A stretch of 32,198 nt of DNA from NCBI GenBank assembly GCA_025966225.1, contig JAOPVI010000153.1, positions 1 through 32,198 of the forward strand, read 5' to 3'. This DNA is from Mycobacterium sp. (GTDB lineage Bacteria > Actinomycetota > Actinomycetes > Mycobacteriales > Mycobacteriaceae). Position numbers and translations under genes: made by a program. The notes below the pieces were generated by a model. The model was not told the DNA's origin and did no database searches. It saw only the letters and a program-made list of their open reading frames with translations. This document shows positions 8,696-16,124 of this stretch, piece by piece; the stretch's first letter is position 1; every line of letters starts with the position of its first letter.

Positions 8696-9877
8696 GTGAC
8701 TACTAGTGGGGGCATCGTCATCGTCGGCGGCGGACTGGCGGCGGTTCGTACGGCCGAACAGCTGCGCCGGGCCGAGTACTCGGGCGCGATCACGATCATC
8801 AGCGACGAGGCCCACCTGCCGTACGACCGGCCGCCGCTTTCGAAGGACGTGCTGCGCGCCGAGAACGACGACGTTGCGCTGAAGCCTGCCGAGTTCTATG
8901 CGGAGAACGACATCACCGTGCACCTGGGCGCGGGCGCGACGGAGCTCGACCCCGCGGCGCAGACCGTGACGCTGTCCAATGGCGAGGTCATCGGCTACGA
9001 CGAGCTCGTCATCGCAACGGGCTTGGTGCCCAAGCGCATTCCGTCGCTGCCGGACATCGAGGGCATTCGTGCGCTACGGACGTTCGACGAGAGCATGGCC
9101 ATGCGTGAGCACGCCGGGTCGGCGTCACGCGCGGTCATCATCGGGGCGGGCTTCATCGGCTGCGAGGTGGCGGCGAGCCTGCGCACGCTCGGGGTCGCGG
9201 TGACGTTGGTCGAGCCGCAGCCCACCCCACTCGCGTCGGTGCTCGGCGAACAGATCGGCGAACTGGTGGCCAGGCTTCACCGCGCGGAGGGCGTCGACGT
9301 GCGCTGCGGCGTCGGAGTGTCCAGCGTGACCGGCACCGAGCACGTCGAGAAGGTCGTGCTGTCGGACGGCACGGAGTTGGACGCCGACCTGGTGGTGGTC
9401 GGCATCGGCTCCCGGCCATCGACCGACTGGCTGGACGGCAGCGGCGTCGCGGTCGACAACGGCGTGGTCTGCGATGCGGCGGGCCGCACGTCGGCCCCCA
9501 AGGTGTGGGCGATCGGCGACGTGGCGTCCTGGCAGGATGTGTCGGGACACCAAGTGCGCGTTGAGCACTGGAGCAACGTCGCGGAGCAGGCCAGGGTGAT
9601 CGTGCCCGCGCTGCTCGGTGCGGAATCGACGTCGACCGTGACGGTGCCGTACTTCTGGAGCGACCAGTACGACGTCAAGATCCAGTGCCTCGGCGAGCCG
9701 GAGGCCGACGACATCGTGCACGTCGTAGAGGACGACGGTCGCAAGTTCCTCGCCTACTACGAGCGTGACGGCGCGGTCGTCGGCGTGGTCGGCGGTGGCA
9801 TGCCTGGCAAGGTGATGAAGGCCCGCGCCAAGATCGCCAACGGCGCCCCCATCGCCGAAGTGCTCCCCGCCCGCTAG
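8696..9877 (+). CDS. Ferredoxin reductase, FAD/NAD(P)-dependent (Rv0688-like)
   Basis: A 393-residue flavoprotein with two Rossmann folds. The N-terminal IVIVGGGLAAVRTAEQLR binds FAD; PYDRPPLSKDVL is the usual following motif of rubredoxin/ferredoxin reductases. The second dinucleotide motif IIGAGFIGCEVAASLRTLG binds NAD(P)H, and VWAIGDVASW is the ATG/GD-type FAD motif. The C-terminal reductase domain includes PYFWSDQYDVKIQCLG. Such enzymes pass electrons from NAD(P)H to a ferredoxin serving a P450 or Rieske oxygenase. No ferredoxin gene is adjacent, although a P450 lies 12 kb downstream. The start is GTG at 8696. Its 3-prime end meets the convergent VOC gene: both stop codons share CTAG at 9874-9877. 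A direct link to mycofactocin electron flow is possible but unproven. Confidence 0.92.
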   Translation: MTTSGGIVIVGGGLAAVRTAEQLRRAEYSGAITIISDEAHLPYDRPPLSKDVLRAENDDVALKPAEFYAENDITVHLGAGATELDPAAQTVTLSNGEVIGYDELVIATGLVPKRIPSLPDIEGIRALRTFDESMAMREHAGSASRAVIIGAGFIGCEVAASLRTLGVAVTLVEPQPTPLASVLGEQIGELVARLHRAEGVDVRCGVGVSSVTGTEHVEKVVLSDGTELDADLVVVGIGSRPSTDWLDGSGVAVDNGVVCDAAGRTSAPKVWAIGDVASWQDVSGHQVRVEHWSNVAEQARVIVPALLGAESTSTVTVPYFWSDQYDVKIQCLGEPEADDIVHVVEDDGRKFLAYYERDGAVVGVVGGGMPGKVMKARAKIANGAPIAEVLPAR

Positions 9878-11169
9878 AACTGGCCGAGGTAGAAACGCGT
9901 GCCCTGGTCGTCGGTGCACAACGCCGACTTGCCGTAGGACTGCTGCGACGGTTCGTCGATGACGGTTCCGCCCGCTTCACGCACGCGCGCGACCGCAGTG
10001 TCGATGTCTGCCGCCGTCCACATCGGCACGGCCACGTTCCGGGCGTTGCCGCCCGCCACGCCGGCCATCGGGTGCGACCCCTCGATCTGCCAGCCGTCGT
10101 TCACCCGTCCAGGCTCATACGTCCAGAACAGCAGCCCGCTGTAGAACGCCCGGAACGCCGAGGAGTCTGCGACCTCGTAGGTCAGATACGAAAGATCGCC
10201 TGGCCCAGCACCGTTCAGTTCGGGACGCGGATCGCCGGCTTGCGGCCGGTACACCGCGAACGCGGCCCCCGAGGGATCCGTGGCGTCCAGCACCGTGCCG
10301 AAGTCGTACTCACTGACCACGCCCACCGTCCCACCGGCGTCGATGATCGACTGTCGCGCGCCGTCCAGGTCGGTGACGGCATAGCAGCAGAACAGCGTCG
10401 GTGGCCCGGACACGGAGAACAGGCCGATGCGCTGGCTGGTGTTGGTGACCTGATGGCTCGACGCATCGTAGGTCCATCCGAGTACGTGGCCGTAGAACGC
10501 GGCGGCGCGGTCGGCGTCCGGCGTCCACACCGACACGTAGCCCACGTCGCCATGCTGGATCGGCGTGGAAGCACCGGTCGTCGGCCCGCTCAGCATCCAC
10601 CGGTGGCCGAAGGGGTCGATGATGGCCGCACTCCGGGAACCGTAGTTCTCGTAGGGTTCGCGCTGCACGTCGGCGCCTGCGGCCCTGGCCCGCTCGAGCG
10701 CCGCGTCGGTATTCGCAACGGCCAGCATTAGGCTCACTGAAACAGACTGTGGAGCAGGCGCTTTCAGTCCGATCTCGGGGAACGCGTCGGCCAGGTAGAG
10801 CACGCCGCCCGCGAGCGCCAGTTCGGCGTGCCCGATGCGACCGTCGTCCATCACGATCGGCTCGCCGACGACGACGGCGCCAAGCGCGTCGACGTACCAG
10901 GCGATGGCGTCCGCGGCAGGCGTGACCGCGAGATAGGGAATGGCCGCACTGCGGGGCTGGGCCGCCACGACCGCCGTCGCGGTGGGCTCGGTCAGTTGGG
11001 CGATGGCGGTATCGGTGCCACTCATGTCGATTCCTTCTGTTCGATTGGGTAGGGCGAGCGCGGATCGCAGTCGCGAGCGCAGATCCGCCGCGAACGTGGG
11101 ATCCGGGGCCACCGGAAGGTCGCCGCCGTGCAACACGCTCAGCGGGTCATGACTATTGCGTTCGGTCAT
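9874..11169 (-). CDS. Triple VOC-domain protein coupled to an ECF sigma factor
   Basis: A 431-residue protein. Residues 1-50 are a separate segment beginning MTERNSHDPLSVLHG and containing PDPTFAADLRSRLRSAL, a predicted helix rich in Arg and Leu. Three VOC (glyoxalase/bleomycin-resistance fold) modules follow: about 70-190 (ending IIDPFGHRWMLSGP), 200-310 (GYVSVWTPDADRAAAFYGHV to AAFAVYRP) and 320-431 (SYLTYEVADSSAFRAFYSG to GTRFYLGQF). The ATG at 11167-11169 has AAGGAGGA upstream and overlaps the sigma factor stop codon as ATGA. Metal ligands of true glyoxalases are not obvious, so it may be a binding or sensing protein. It is not homologous to zinc-finger anti-sigma factors, but its position after an ECF sigma gene fits a sigma-control role. 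Confidence 0.85.
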   Translation of the reverse strand: MTERNSHDPLSVLHGGDLPVAPDPTFAADLRSRLRSALALPNRTEGIDMSGTDTAIAQLTEPTATAVVAAQPRSAAIPYLAVTPAADAIAWYVDALGAVVVGEPIVMDDGRIGHAELALAGGVLYLADAFPEIGLKAPAPQSVSVSLMLAVANTDAALERARAAGADVQREPYENYGSRSAAIIDPFGHRWMLSGPTTGASTPIQHGDVGYVSVWTPDADRAAAFYGHVLGWTYDASSHQVTNTSQRIGLFSVSGPPTLFCCYAVTDLDGARQSIIDAGGTVGVVSEYDFGTVLDATDPSGAAFAVYRPQAGDPRPELNGAGPGDLSYLTYEVADSSAFRAFYSGLLFWTYEPGRVNDGWQIEGSHPMAGVAGGNARNVAVPMWTAADIDTAVARVREAGGTVIDEPSQQSYGKSALCTDDQGTRFYLGQF

Positions 11170-11693
11170 GATGTGCTTCCTCCTTCCGGTTCGGGGTATT
11201 CCTTCTTGAATGCGCGCCGGGCCCGCACCAGTAGCGCTTCGGTCGCGTGCACGCTGCGGCCGATCAACTCGGCGCACTCGGGCACGGAGCAGTCGTCCAG
11301 GTAACGCAGCGACAGCACCGTGCGGTGGTGTTCGGGCAACAGGGCAAGCACGCTCTCGGCGATGATGCGGTCGAGCTCGGCGTCCCAGTCGTCGGCCGGG
11401 TCGACCGGCTCCGGCAGTTCGGCCACCGGGATGTTGAACCGGTCGCTTCGCCGTCGGTAGTGGTCGGCCAGCTTGTGACGCGCCACGCCGATCAACCACG
11501 GCACCGTCAGCGGTGGCGGCGATTCCTTCCGCGCGGCATCCATTGCCGCAAGAAAGGTTTCCGAGGTCAGGTCCTCGGCCGTCGCGCGGTCGGCGCACCG
11601 CCGCACGAAGTATCCGTAGACCGTCGGCAGCGCTTCGTCGTACAACTCCAGCAGCGCGTGAGGCGCGCCCTGAGAGTCCGATGTGGCGCTCAC
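11166..11693 (-). CDS. ECF RNA polymerase sigma factor
   Basis: A 175-residue extracytoplasmic-function sigma factor. Region 2 is LYDEALPTVYGYFVRR followed by ATAEDLTSETFLAAM. Region 4 is LALLPEHHRTVLSLRYLDD followed by SVPECAELIGRSVHATEALL, a helix-turn-helix ending in VRARRAF. The two regions are joined by an acidic linker. There is no C-terminal extension of SnoaL or similar type. I chose GTG at 11693 because the frame further upstream runs through the palindrome and into the mftR coding end; the ribosome site at this start is poor (AGAGGT immediately before). The downstream triple-VOC gene overlaps by four bases. No classical anti-sigma gene is nearby. Target promoters are unknown. Confidence 0.87.
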   Translation of the reverse strand: MSATSDSQGAPHALLELYDEALPTVYGYFVRRCADRATAEDLTSETFLAAMDAARKESPPPLTVPWLIGVARHKLADHYRRRSDRFNIPVAELPEPVDPADDWDAELDRIIAESVLALLPEHHRTVLSLRYLDDCSVPECAELIGRSVHATEALLVRARRAFKKEYPEPEGGSTS

Positions 11694-11730
11694 ACCTCTA
11701 TCGTCGCCGTTGCGGCCCGAACTCCGACGC

Positions 11731-11793
11731 CCCTTTGCGATTTCGGCGCGGAAACGTTCGCTCGGCGAGCGAAAGCGCGCCGAAATCGCAGGG
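11731..11793. terminator. Nested palindrome between mftR and the sigma gene
   Basis: Perfect 15-bp arms TGCGATTTCGGCGCG (11736-11750) and CGCGCCGAAATCGCA (11776-11790) enclose an inner 7-bp palindrome TTCGCTC/GAGCGAA (11757-11773) with a GGC loop. Flanking CCC and GGG could extend the outer stem past a two-base bulge. It starts one base after the mftR TAG on the minus strand, so it can terminate mftR transcription. No U-run follows, as is common in mycobacteria. The same unit resembles a dispersed mycobacterial palindrome. Confidence 0.65.
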
Positions 11794-12390
11794 CTAGAGG
11801 TAGGCCAGCCCGGTGCTGACGGTGTCGAACGCATCGCCGAGCGCGCGCGGCAGCGAGACGGACGGGTCGGCCAGCCAGTGCTCGTAGGCGGAGAGCGCGA
11901 CGCCCAACATGGTCCACGCGGCGGTCTGCGGTACCAGGTCGGCGGCCTTGGCGCCGATCCGGCGTGCGACGAACGCGGCGACGACGGCCCGCCAGCCCGC
12001 GTACATCGTCATCGAGTAGGCCTGAAGGGCGGCCGTCTCGAGGATGAGTCGCATGCGCTGGCGGTGCCGTGCAGTTTCGGCCTCGTCGAAGCTGTTGAAC
12101 GACAACAATGCCGAGCGCAATGCGGTCCCCACTGGCACGTCGGGTGGCACCGCGTCGAGCAGTTCCCGCATGTGATCGAGATGGGCGTCGAAGTCTCCCC
12201 AGGGGATCGCGTTCTTCGACGAGTAATACCGGAACAGAGTGCGTCTGGCGATGCCTGCGGCGTGCGCGAGGTCGTCGACGCTGACGTCGTCGAACCCACG
12301 GCCGGCGAAGAGCTCGAGTGCGACGTCGGTGATGTGGTCCTGGGTGGTCGAAGGCCGTCGGCCCAAACGGGTGGCTTCACGGCGCATCGG
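11794..12390 (-). CDS. mftR: MftR, TetR-family regulator of mycofactocin biosynthesis
   Basis: A 198-residue TetR/AcrR repressor. The N-terminal helix-turn-helix spans [20 protein letters not shown], then [20 protein letters not shown]. The C-terminal ligand domain includes [15 protein letters not shown] and [19 protein letters not shown]. The MftR family HTH and its divergent position 89 bases from mftA identify it. In M. smegmatis, as I recall, MftR represses mft transcription and is released by long-chain acyl-CoA. I chose ATG at 12390 because AAGGGA lies 8 bases upstream; in-frame ATGs at 12399, 12408, 12423 and 12459 have poorer ribosome sites and would run into the promoter region. It is followed by the 11731-11793 palindrome. 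Confidence 0.9.
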   Translation of the reverse strand, partial: PMRREATRLGRRPSTTQDHITDVALELFAGRGFDDVSVDDLAHAAGIARRTLFRYYSSKNAIPWGDFDAHLDHMRELLDAVPPDVPVGTALRSALLSFNSFDEAETARHRQRMRLILETAALQAYSMTMYAGWRAVVAAFVARRIGAKAADLVPQTAAWTMLGVALSAYEHWLADPSVSLPRALGDAFDTVSTGLAYL

Positions 12391-12479
12391 ACCCATCCCT
12401 TCCATTTCGGCACTCGATGCCATATTCTTGCGACCTCGGTCACATTTGTCGAGACCCACGACCCGAAAGGTGGAACAAC
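12391..12479. promoter_or_regulatory. mftR/mftA divergent promoter region
   Basis: On the plus strand TATTCT (12423-12428) fits a -10 for mftA, followed by AAAGGTGG (12467-12473) as ribosome site for its ATG at 12480. On the minus strand GAATAT at nearly the same place could serve mftR. Just downstream, GACCTCGGTC and TTGTCGAGACC form an imperfect inverted repeat around 12429-12455, the best candidate for the MftR operator. The repeat is weak, so its limits are uncertain. Confidence 0.45.
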
Positions 12480-12572
12480 ATGGAGCCGACTCAGCAGGAG
12501 CACCAGGAAGAGCTCGTCACCGAGAGCCTGGTCGAAGAAGTTTCCATCGACGGTATGTGCGGGGTCTACTGA
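12480..12572 (+). CDS. mftA: Mycofactocin precursor peptide MftA
   Basis: A 30-residue ribosomally made precursor, too short for most gene finders. It starts [12 protein letters not shown], has an acidic middle (ESLVEEVS) and ends IDGMCGVY, the invariant tail of the MftA family. The terminal Val29-Tyr30 pair becomes the cofactor: MftC oxidatively decarboxylates Tyr30 and crosslinks it to Val29, and MftE then releases the dipeptide product. The ATG at 12480 has AAAGGTGG as ribosome site. The mftB GTG begins only two bases after the mftA TGA, and mftR is divergent. Confidence 0.97.
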   Translation: MEPTQQEHQEELVTESLVEEVSIDGMCGVY

Positions 12573-12574
12573 CG

Positions 12575-12883
12575 GTGAGCGCACCCGCTGCAGCCGCAGT
12601 GGTGTTCGATCCCGACCGTGGCTGGCGGCTGCACCACCAGGTGTCGGTGCGGCCCGAGCCGTTCGGGGCGCTGCTGTATCACTTTGGCACCCGCAAGCTC
12701 TCGTTCCTCAAGAACACGACGATCGTCGAGGTGGTCAACTTGCTCGCCGACTACCCCGACGCTCGTACGGCCTTGCGTGCGGCCGGAATCGACGACGCTG
12801 AGCAGGCGCCGTACGTGCACGCGTTGAGCGTGCTCGTCCAGTCCAAGATGCTGGTCCGCAAGGACGGCGAGGAGACCCCATGA
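12575..12883 (+). CDS. mftB: MftB, precursor-peptide chaperone
   Basis: A 102-residue RiPP recognition element protein of the PqqD-like winged-helix class. It binds MftA and presents it to the radical SAM enzyme MftC. Visible family features are FDPDRGWRLHHQVSVRPEPF, GALLYHFGTRKLSFLKN, and a C-terminal helix with VHALSVLVQSKMLVRKDG. The start is GTG at 12575, two bases after mftA. A longer in-frame extension would cross the mftA gene and is not credible. The stop overlaps the mftC ATG by four bases (ATGA), so mftB and mftC are probably translated in a coupled way. It is an Rv0692 counterpart. Confidence 0.95.
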   Translation: MSAPAAAAVVFDPDRGWRLHHQVSVRPEPFGALLYHFGTRKLSFLKNTTIVEVVNLLADYPDARTALRAAGIDDAEQAPYVHALSVLVQSKMLVRKDGEETP

Positions 12884-14061
12884 CCACCATGCAGCCCGTC
12901 CCCAGGCTCGTCGACCAGTTCGAGCTCGGCCTCGACGCGCCGATCTGCCTCACCTGGGAGTTGACGTACGCCTGCAACCTGTCGTGTGTGCACTGCCTGT
13001 CCTCATCGGGAAAGCGCGACCCAAGGGAACTCTCCACGCGTCAGTGCATGGACATCATCGACGAGCTCGAGCGCATGCAAGTGTTCTACGTGAACATCGG
13101 TGGTGGCGAACCAACTGTGCGGCCTGACTTTTGGGAGCTCGTCGACTACGCCACGGCTCACCACGTCGGGGTCAAGTTCTCGACCAATGGTGTGCGCATC
13201 ACTCCCGCGGTGGCCGCCAAGCTGGCCGCCAGCGACTACGTCGACGTCCAGATCTCGCTCGACGGCGCCACCGCCGAGGTGAACGACGAGGTCCGTGGTC
13301 CCGGTTCGTTCGCGATGGCGATCCGCGCGCTCGAGAACCTGGCCGAGGCGGGCTTCAAGGACGCCAAGATCTCAGTCGTCGTCACTCGGCACAACGTCGA
13401 CCAACTCGATGACTTCAAGGCGCTCGCCGATCAGTACGGGGCCACGCTGCGCATCACCCGGCTACGTCCGTCAGGCCGAGGCGCCGACGTCTGGGACGAA
13501 CTCCACCCGACCCCCGCCCAGCAGGTCCAGCTCTACGACTGGCTGGTCGCGCGCGGCGAACGCGTGCTGACCGGCGACTCCTTCTTCCACCTGTCCGGGC
13601 TCGGCGAGCCGGGCGCACTGGCGGGCCTCAACCTCTGCGGTGCGGGCCGAGTCGTGTGCCTGATCGATCCCGTCGGCGATGTCTACGCCTGCCCGTTCGC
13701 CATCCACGACAAGTTCCTCGCAGGAAACATCCTGTCCGACGGTGGCTTTGACAACGTCTGGAAGAACGCGCCACTGTTTCGCGAACTGCGCGAGCCGCAG
13801 TCAGCCGGCGCCTGCAGCGGTTGCGGGCACTACGACGCCTGCCGCGGCGGCTGCATGGCCGCCAAGTTCTTCACCGGGCTGCCCCTCGACGGACCCGACC
13901 CCGAATGCGTCCAGGGCTACGGCGAGCCCGCGCTGGCGCTCGAGCGCAGCAAGCCCAAGTCGAGTGTCGACCACTCCCGCAGCGGCGGCCGCAAGGCCCC
14001 GATCCCGCTGAAGCTCCTGATCATCCCACCCAAGAAGTTCTGCAACGAAAGTCCTGTCTGA
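12880..14061 (+). CDS. mftC: MftC, radical SAM/SPASM maturase
   Basis: A 393-residue radical SAM enzyme. Cys32, Cys36 and Cys39 in TYACNLSCVHCLSSSG hold the SAM-binding 4Fe-4S cluster, and NIGGGEPTVRPDF (about residues 72-84) is the GGE motif. The C-terminal SPASM domain supplies further cysteines in LCGAGRVVCLIDPVGDVYAC, CSGCGHYDACRGGC and PDPECVQG for two auxiliary clusters. MftC works on MftA bound to MftB: first oxidative decarboxylation of Tyr30, then a C-C crosslink to Val29. The length and motifs are complete, so it should be active. ATG 12880 overlaps mftB; a second ATG three codons later is possible. mftD follows after two bases. Confidence 0.97.
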   Translation: MTTMQPVPRLVDQFELGLDAPICLTWELTYACNLSCVHCLSSSGKRDPRELSTRQCMDIIDELERMQVFYVNIGGGEPTVRPDFWELVDYATAHHVGVKFSTNGVRITPAVAAKLAASDYVDVQISLDGATAEVNDEVRGPGSFAMAIRALENLAEAGFKDAKISVVVTRHNVDQLDDFKALADQYGATLRITRLRPSGRGADVWDELHPTPAQQVQLYDWLVARGERVLTGDSFFHLSGLGEPGALAGLNLCGAGRVVCLIDPVGDVYACPFAIHDKFLAGNILSDGGFDNVWKNAPLFRELREPQSAGACSGCGHYDACRGGCMAAKFFTGLPLDGPDPECVQGYGEPALALERSKPKSSVDHSRSGGRKAPIPLKLLIIPPKKFCNESPV

Positions 14062-14063
14062 CC

Positions 14064-15257
14064 ATGGCCCGCGATAAGTGGTTCGAAACGGTCGCCATCG
14101 CCCAGGACCGGGCGAAGAAGCGGCTGCCCAAGTCCGTGTACAGCGCTCTCATCTCCGCCAGCGAGAAGGGGCTGACCGTCGCCGACAACGTCGGCGCCTT
14201 CGGCGAGCTCGGTTTCGCGCCGCACGTCATCGGCGCCCTCGAGAAGCGCGACCTCGCGACAACCGTTATGGGGCAAGAACTCTCGCTGCCGGTGATCATT
14301 TCGCCGACGGGCGTGCAGGCTGTGCACCCGGACGGAGAGGTGGCAGTGGCCCGCGCGGCGGCCGCTCGTGGCACTGCGATGGGATTGTCGTCGTTCGCCA
14401 GCAAGCCCATCGAAGAGGTCATCGCCGCCAACCCGAAGCTGTTCTTCCAGGTGTACTGGCTCGGTGACCGGAACTCCATCGCCGCCCGGGTCGAACGGGC
14501 CCGTGCCGCGGGTGCCGTCGGACTGATCGTCACCACCGACTGGAGCTTCTCGCACGGTCGCGACTGGGGCAGTCCGAAGATCCCCGAGCAGATGGACCTG
14601 CCGACCATCATCCGGATGATGCCGGAGGGGCTGACCCGCCCACGCTGGCTCCTTCAGTGGGCCAAGACCATGCGCCCGCCGGGCCTGCGGGTGCCCAACC
14701 AGGGTGCGCGCGGCGAGGTAGGCCCGCCGTTCTTCCAGGCCTATGGCGAGTGGATGGGCACGCCGCCACCCACGTGGGAGGACATCGCGTGGCTGCGGGA
14801 ACTGTGGGGCGGACCCTTCATGCTGAAGGGCGTCATGCGTGTCGATGACGCGAAACGGGCTGTGGATGCCGGTGTTTCGGCAATCTCGGTATCGAATCAC
14901 GGTGGAAACAACCTCGACAGTACGCCGGCGTCCGTCCGGGCCCTGCCGGCCATCGCGGCTGCGGTCGGCGACCAGGTCGAGGTGTTGCTCGATGGTGGAG
15001 TGCGACGCGGCAGCGACGTGATCAAGGCGCTCGCACTCGGGGCGCGCGCGGTCATGATCGGCCGGGCCTACCTGTGGGGACTGGCCGCCGAGGGGCAGGC
15101 CGGCGTCGAGAACGTGCTCGACGTCTTCCACGGAGGGATCGACTCGGCGCTGAGGGGACTGGGCAAGGCCTCGATCCACGATCTGGTTGCTGGCGACGTC
15201 CTGATTCCGCCAGACTTCGTGCGTGCACTTGGCGTGCCCACGGGTCCGAATTCCTGA
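14064..15257 (+). CDS. mftD: MftD, FMN-dependent oxidase making premycofactocin
   Basis: A 397-residue member of the FMN-dependent alpha-hydroxy-acid dehydrogenase family (glycolate oxidase/L-lactate dehydrogenase fold, TIM barrel). It acts on the dipeptide product AHDP, oxidatively deaminating it to premycofactocin. Family landmarks are ISPTGVQAVHPDGEVAVARA near residue 77, the active-site SNHGGNNLD (His279), and the FMN phosphate loop LLDGGVRRGSDVIKALALGA followed by IGRAYLWG. In lactate dehydrogenases the SNHGG is followed by Arg (SNHGGRQLD); here Asn stands there, in line with a non-hydroxy-acid substrate. The ATG at 14064 lies two bases after mftC. A longer in-frame extension through mftC is a shadow. 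It is followed by a 135-base gap, the largest in the cluster. Confidence 0.96.
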   Translation: MARDKWFETVAIAQDRAKKRLPKSVYSALISASEKGLTVADNVGAFGELGFAPHVIGALEKRDLATTVMGQELSLPVIISPTGVQAVHPDGEVAVARAAAARGTAMGLSSFASKPIEEVIAANPKLFFQVYWLGDRNSIAARVERARAAGAVGLIVTTDWSFSHGRDWGSPKIPEQMDLPTIIRMMPEGLTRPRWLLQWAKTMRPPGLRVPNQGARGEVGPPFFQAYGEWMGTPPPTWEDIAWLRELWGGPFMLKGVMRVDDAKRAVDAGVSAISVSNHGGNNLDSTPASVRALPAIAAAVGDQVEVLLDGGVRRGSDVIKALALGARAVMIGRAYLWGLAAEGQAGVENVLDVFHGGIDSALRGLGKASIHDLVAGDVLIPPDFVRALGVPTGPNS

Positions 15258-15392
15258 CCCGCCGCGATGGGCCCGGCAAGCGGCCTTGGTACGGACGTGG
15301 CTGGCGAGACTGGCGTGATTGCGCGCTGAGGTCGAAGGAGACGTACGCGGAAATCAATTGCTGCGCATACGCCAACAACCGGCGCACGCCAG

Positions 15393-16124
15393 GTGAATTC
15401 GGCCTACCATCGGCGGGTGGCTTTCCCTAGTGACCTTGGGAACTCAACGACGAGGCAGCTGCACAACTTGTCGCCCGCGTTGATCGTCCCGCTCGGATCG
15501 ACCGAGCAACATGGGCCGCACCTGCCGCTGGACACCGATACCCGGATTGCGGACGCAGTTGCCAGGGGAGTTGCTGAGCGGCTCGATGGCGACTGGCTCC
15601 TGGCGCCGGCGATTGGCTACGGCGCGAGCGGGGAACACGAGGGTTTCCCGGGCACCGTCTCGATCGGTGCCGCTGCGCTGCAGCTCTTGTTGGTCGAGTT
15701 CGGCCGCTCGGCCAGCGGCTGGGCCTCGCGGCTGGTCTTCGTGAACGGCCACGGTGGCAACGTCGAAGCGGTTGCTGCGGCGGTTACTTTGCTGCGCGAG
15801 GAAGGTCGCGACGTGACGTGGTGTTCGTGCACCGCCGCCGGTGCGGACGCCCACGCGGGGCACACCGAAACGTCTGTATTGCTACATATTTCGCCGGATG
15901 ACGTCTGGCTGGATGAACGCATAGCTGGGAACGACGCGCCGCTGGCGGAGTGGATGCCGCAGCTGCGGAACGGCGGCGTAGCGGCCGTCAGCCCAGTCGG
16001 GGTGTTGGGGAACCCGACGACGGCGTCCGCGGAGGAGGGTGCGCGGATCTTCGCCGAGATGGTCGATACGTGCGCGCGTCGTATCGTTTCCTGGAGTCCG
16101 AATCGCGGGGGGATGCTGCAGTGA
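15393..16124 (+). CDS. mftE: MftE, creatininase-family peptidase
   Basis: A 243-residue metal-dependent amidohydrolase of the creatininase fold. It cleaves modified MftA to release the C-terminal dipeptide product AHDP. Metal-binding motifs are [16 protein letters not shown] (residues 35-50), VNGHGGN and [14 protein letters not shown] chose GTG 15393 because the first residues MNSAYHRRV resemble the N-terminus I remember for Rv0695; GTG at 15417 would give 235 residues. Neither has a clear ribosome site. The stop codon overlaps the mftF start as GTGA. The 135 bases before it hold AAGGAG at 15335-15340 but no well-placed start codon. Confidence 0.94.
   Translation: MNSAYHRRVAFPSDLGNSTTRQLHNLSPALIVPLGSTEQHGPHLPLDTDTRIADAVARGVAERLDGDWLLAPAIGYGASGEHEGFPGTVSIGAAALQLLLVEFGRSASGWASRLVFVNGHGGNVEAVAAAVTLLREEGRDVTWCSCTAAGADAHAGHTETSVLLHISPDDVWLDERIAGNDAPLAEWMPQLRNGGVAAVSPVGVLGNPTTASAEEGARIFAEMVDTCARRIVSWSPNRGGMLQ

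Noticed and set aside
9874..9877. Shared CTAG of two convergent stop codons as a special signal
   Set aside because: CTAG necessarily gives TAG on both strands; compact convergent ends like this occur by chance, and TAATTA at 21946-21951 is a similar case.
11694..11834. Longer N-terminus for the ECF sigma factor
   Set aside because: The extension crosses the palindrome and the end of mftR and lacks sigma region sequence.
13821..14063. Upstream extension of mftD within mftC
   Set aside because: Arg-rich shadow of the MftC SPASM domain; MARDKWFE at 14064 is the proper start.
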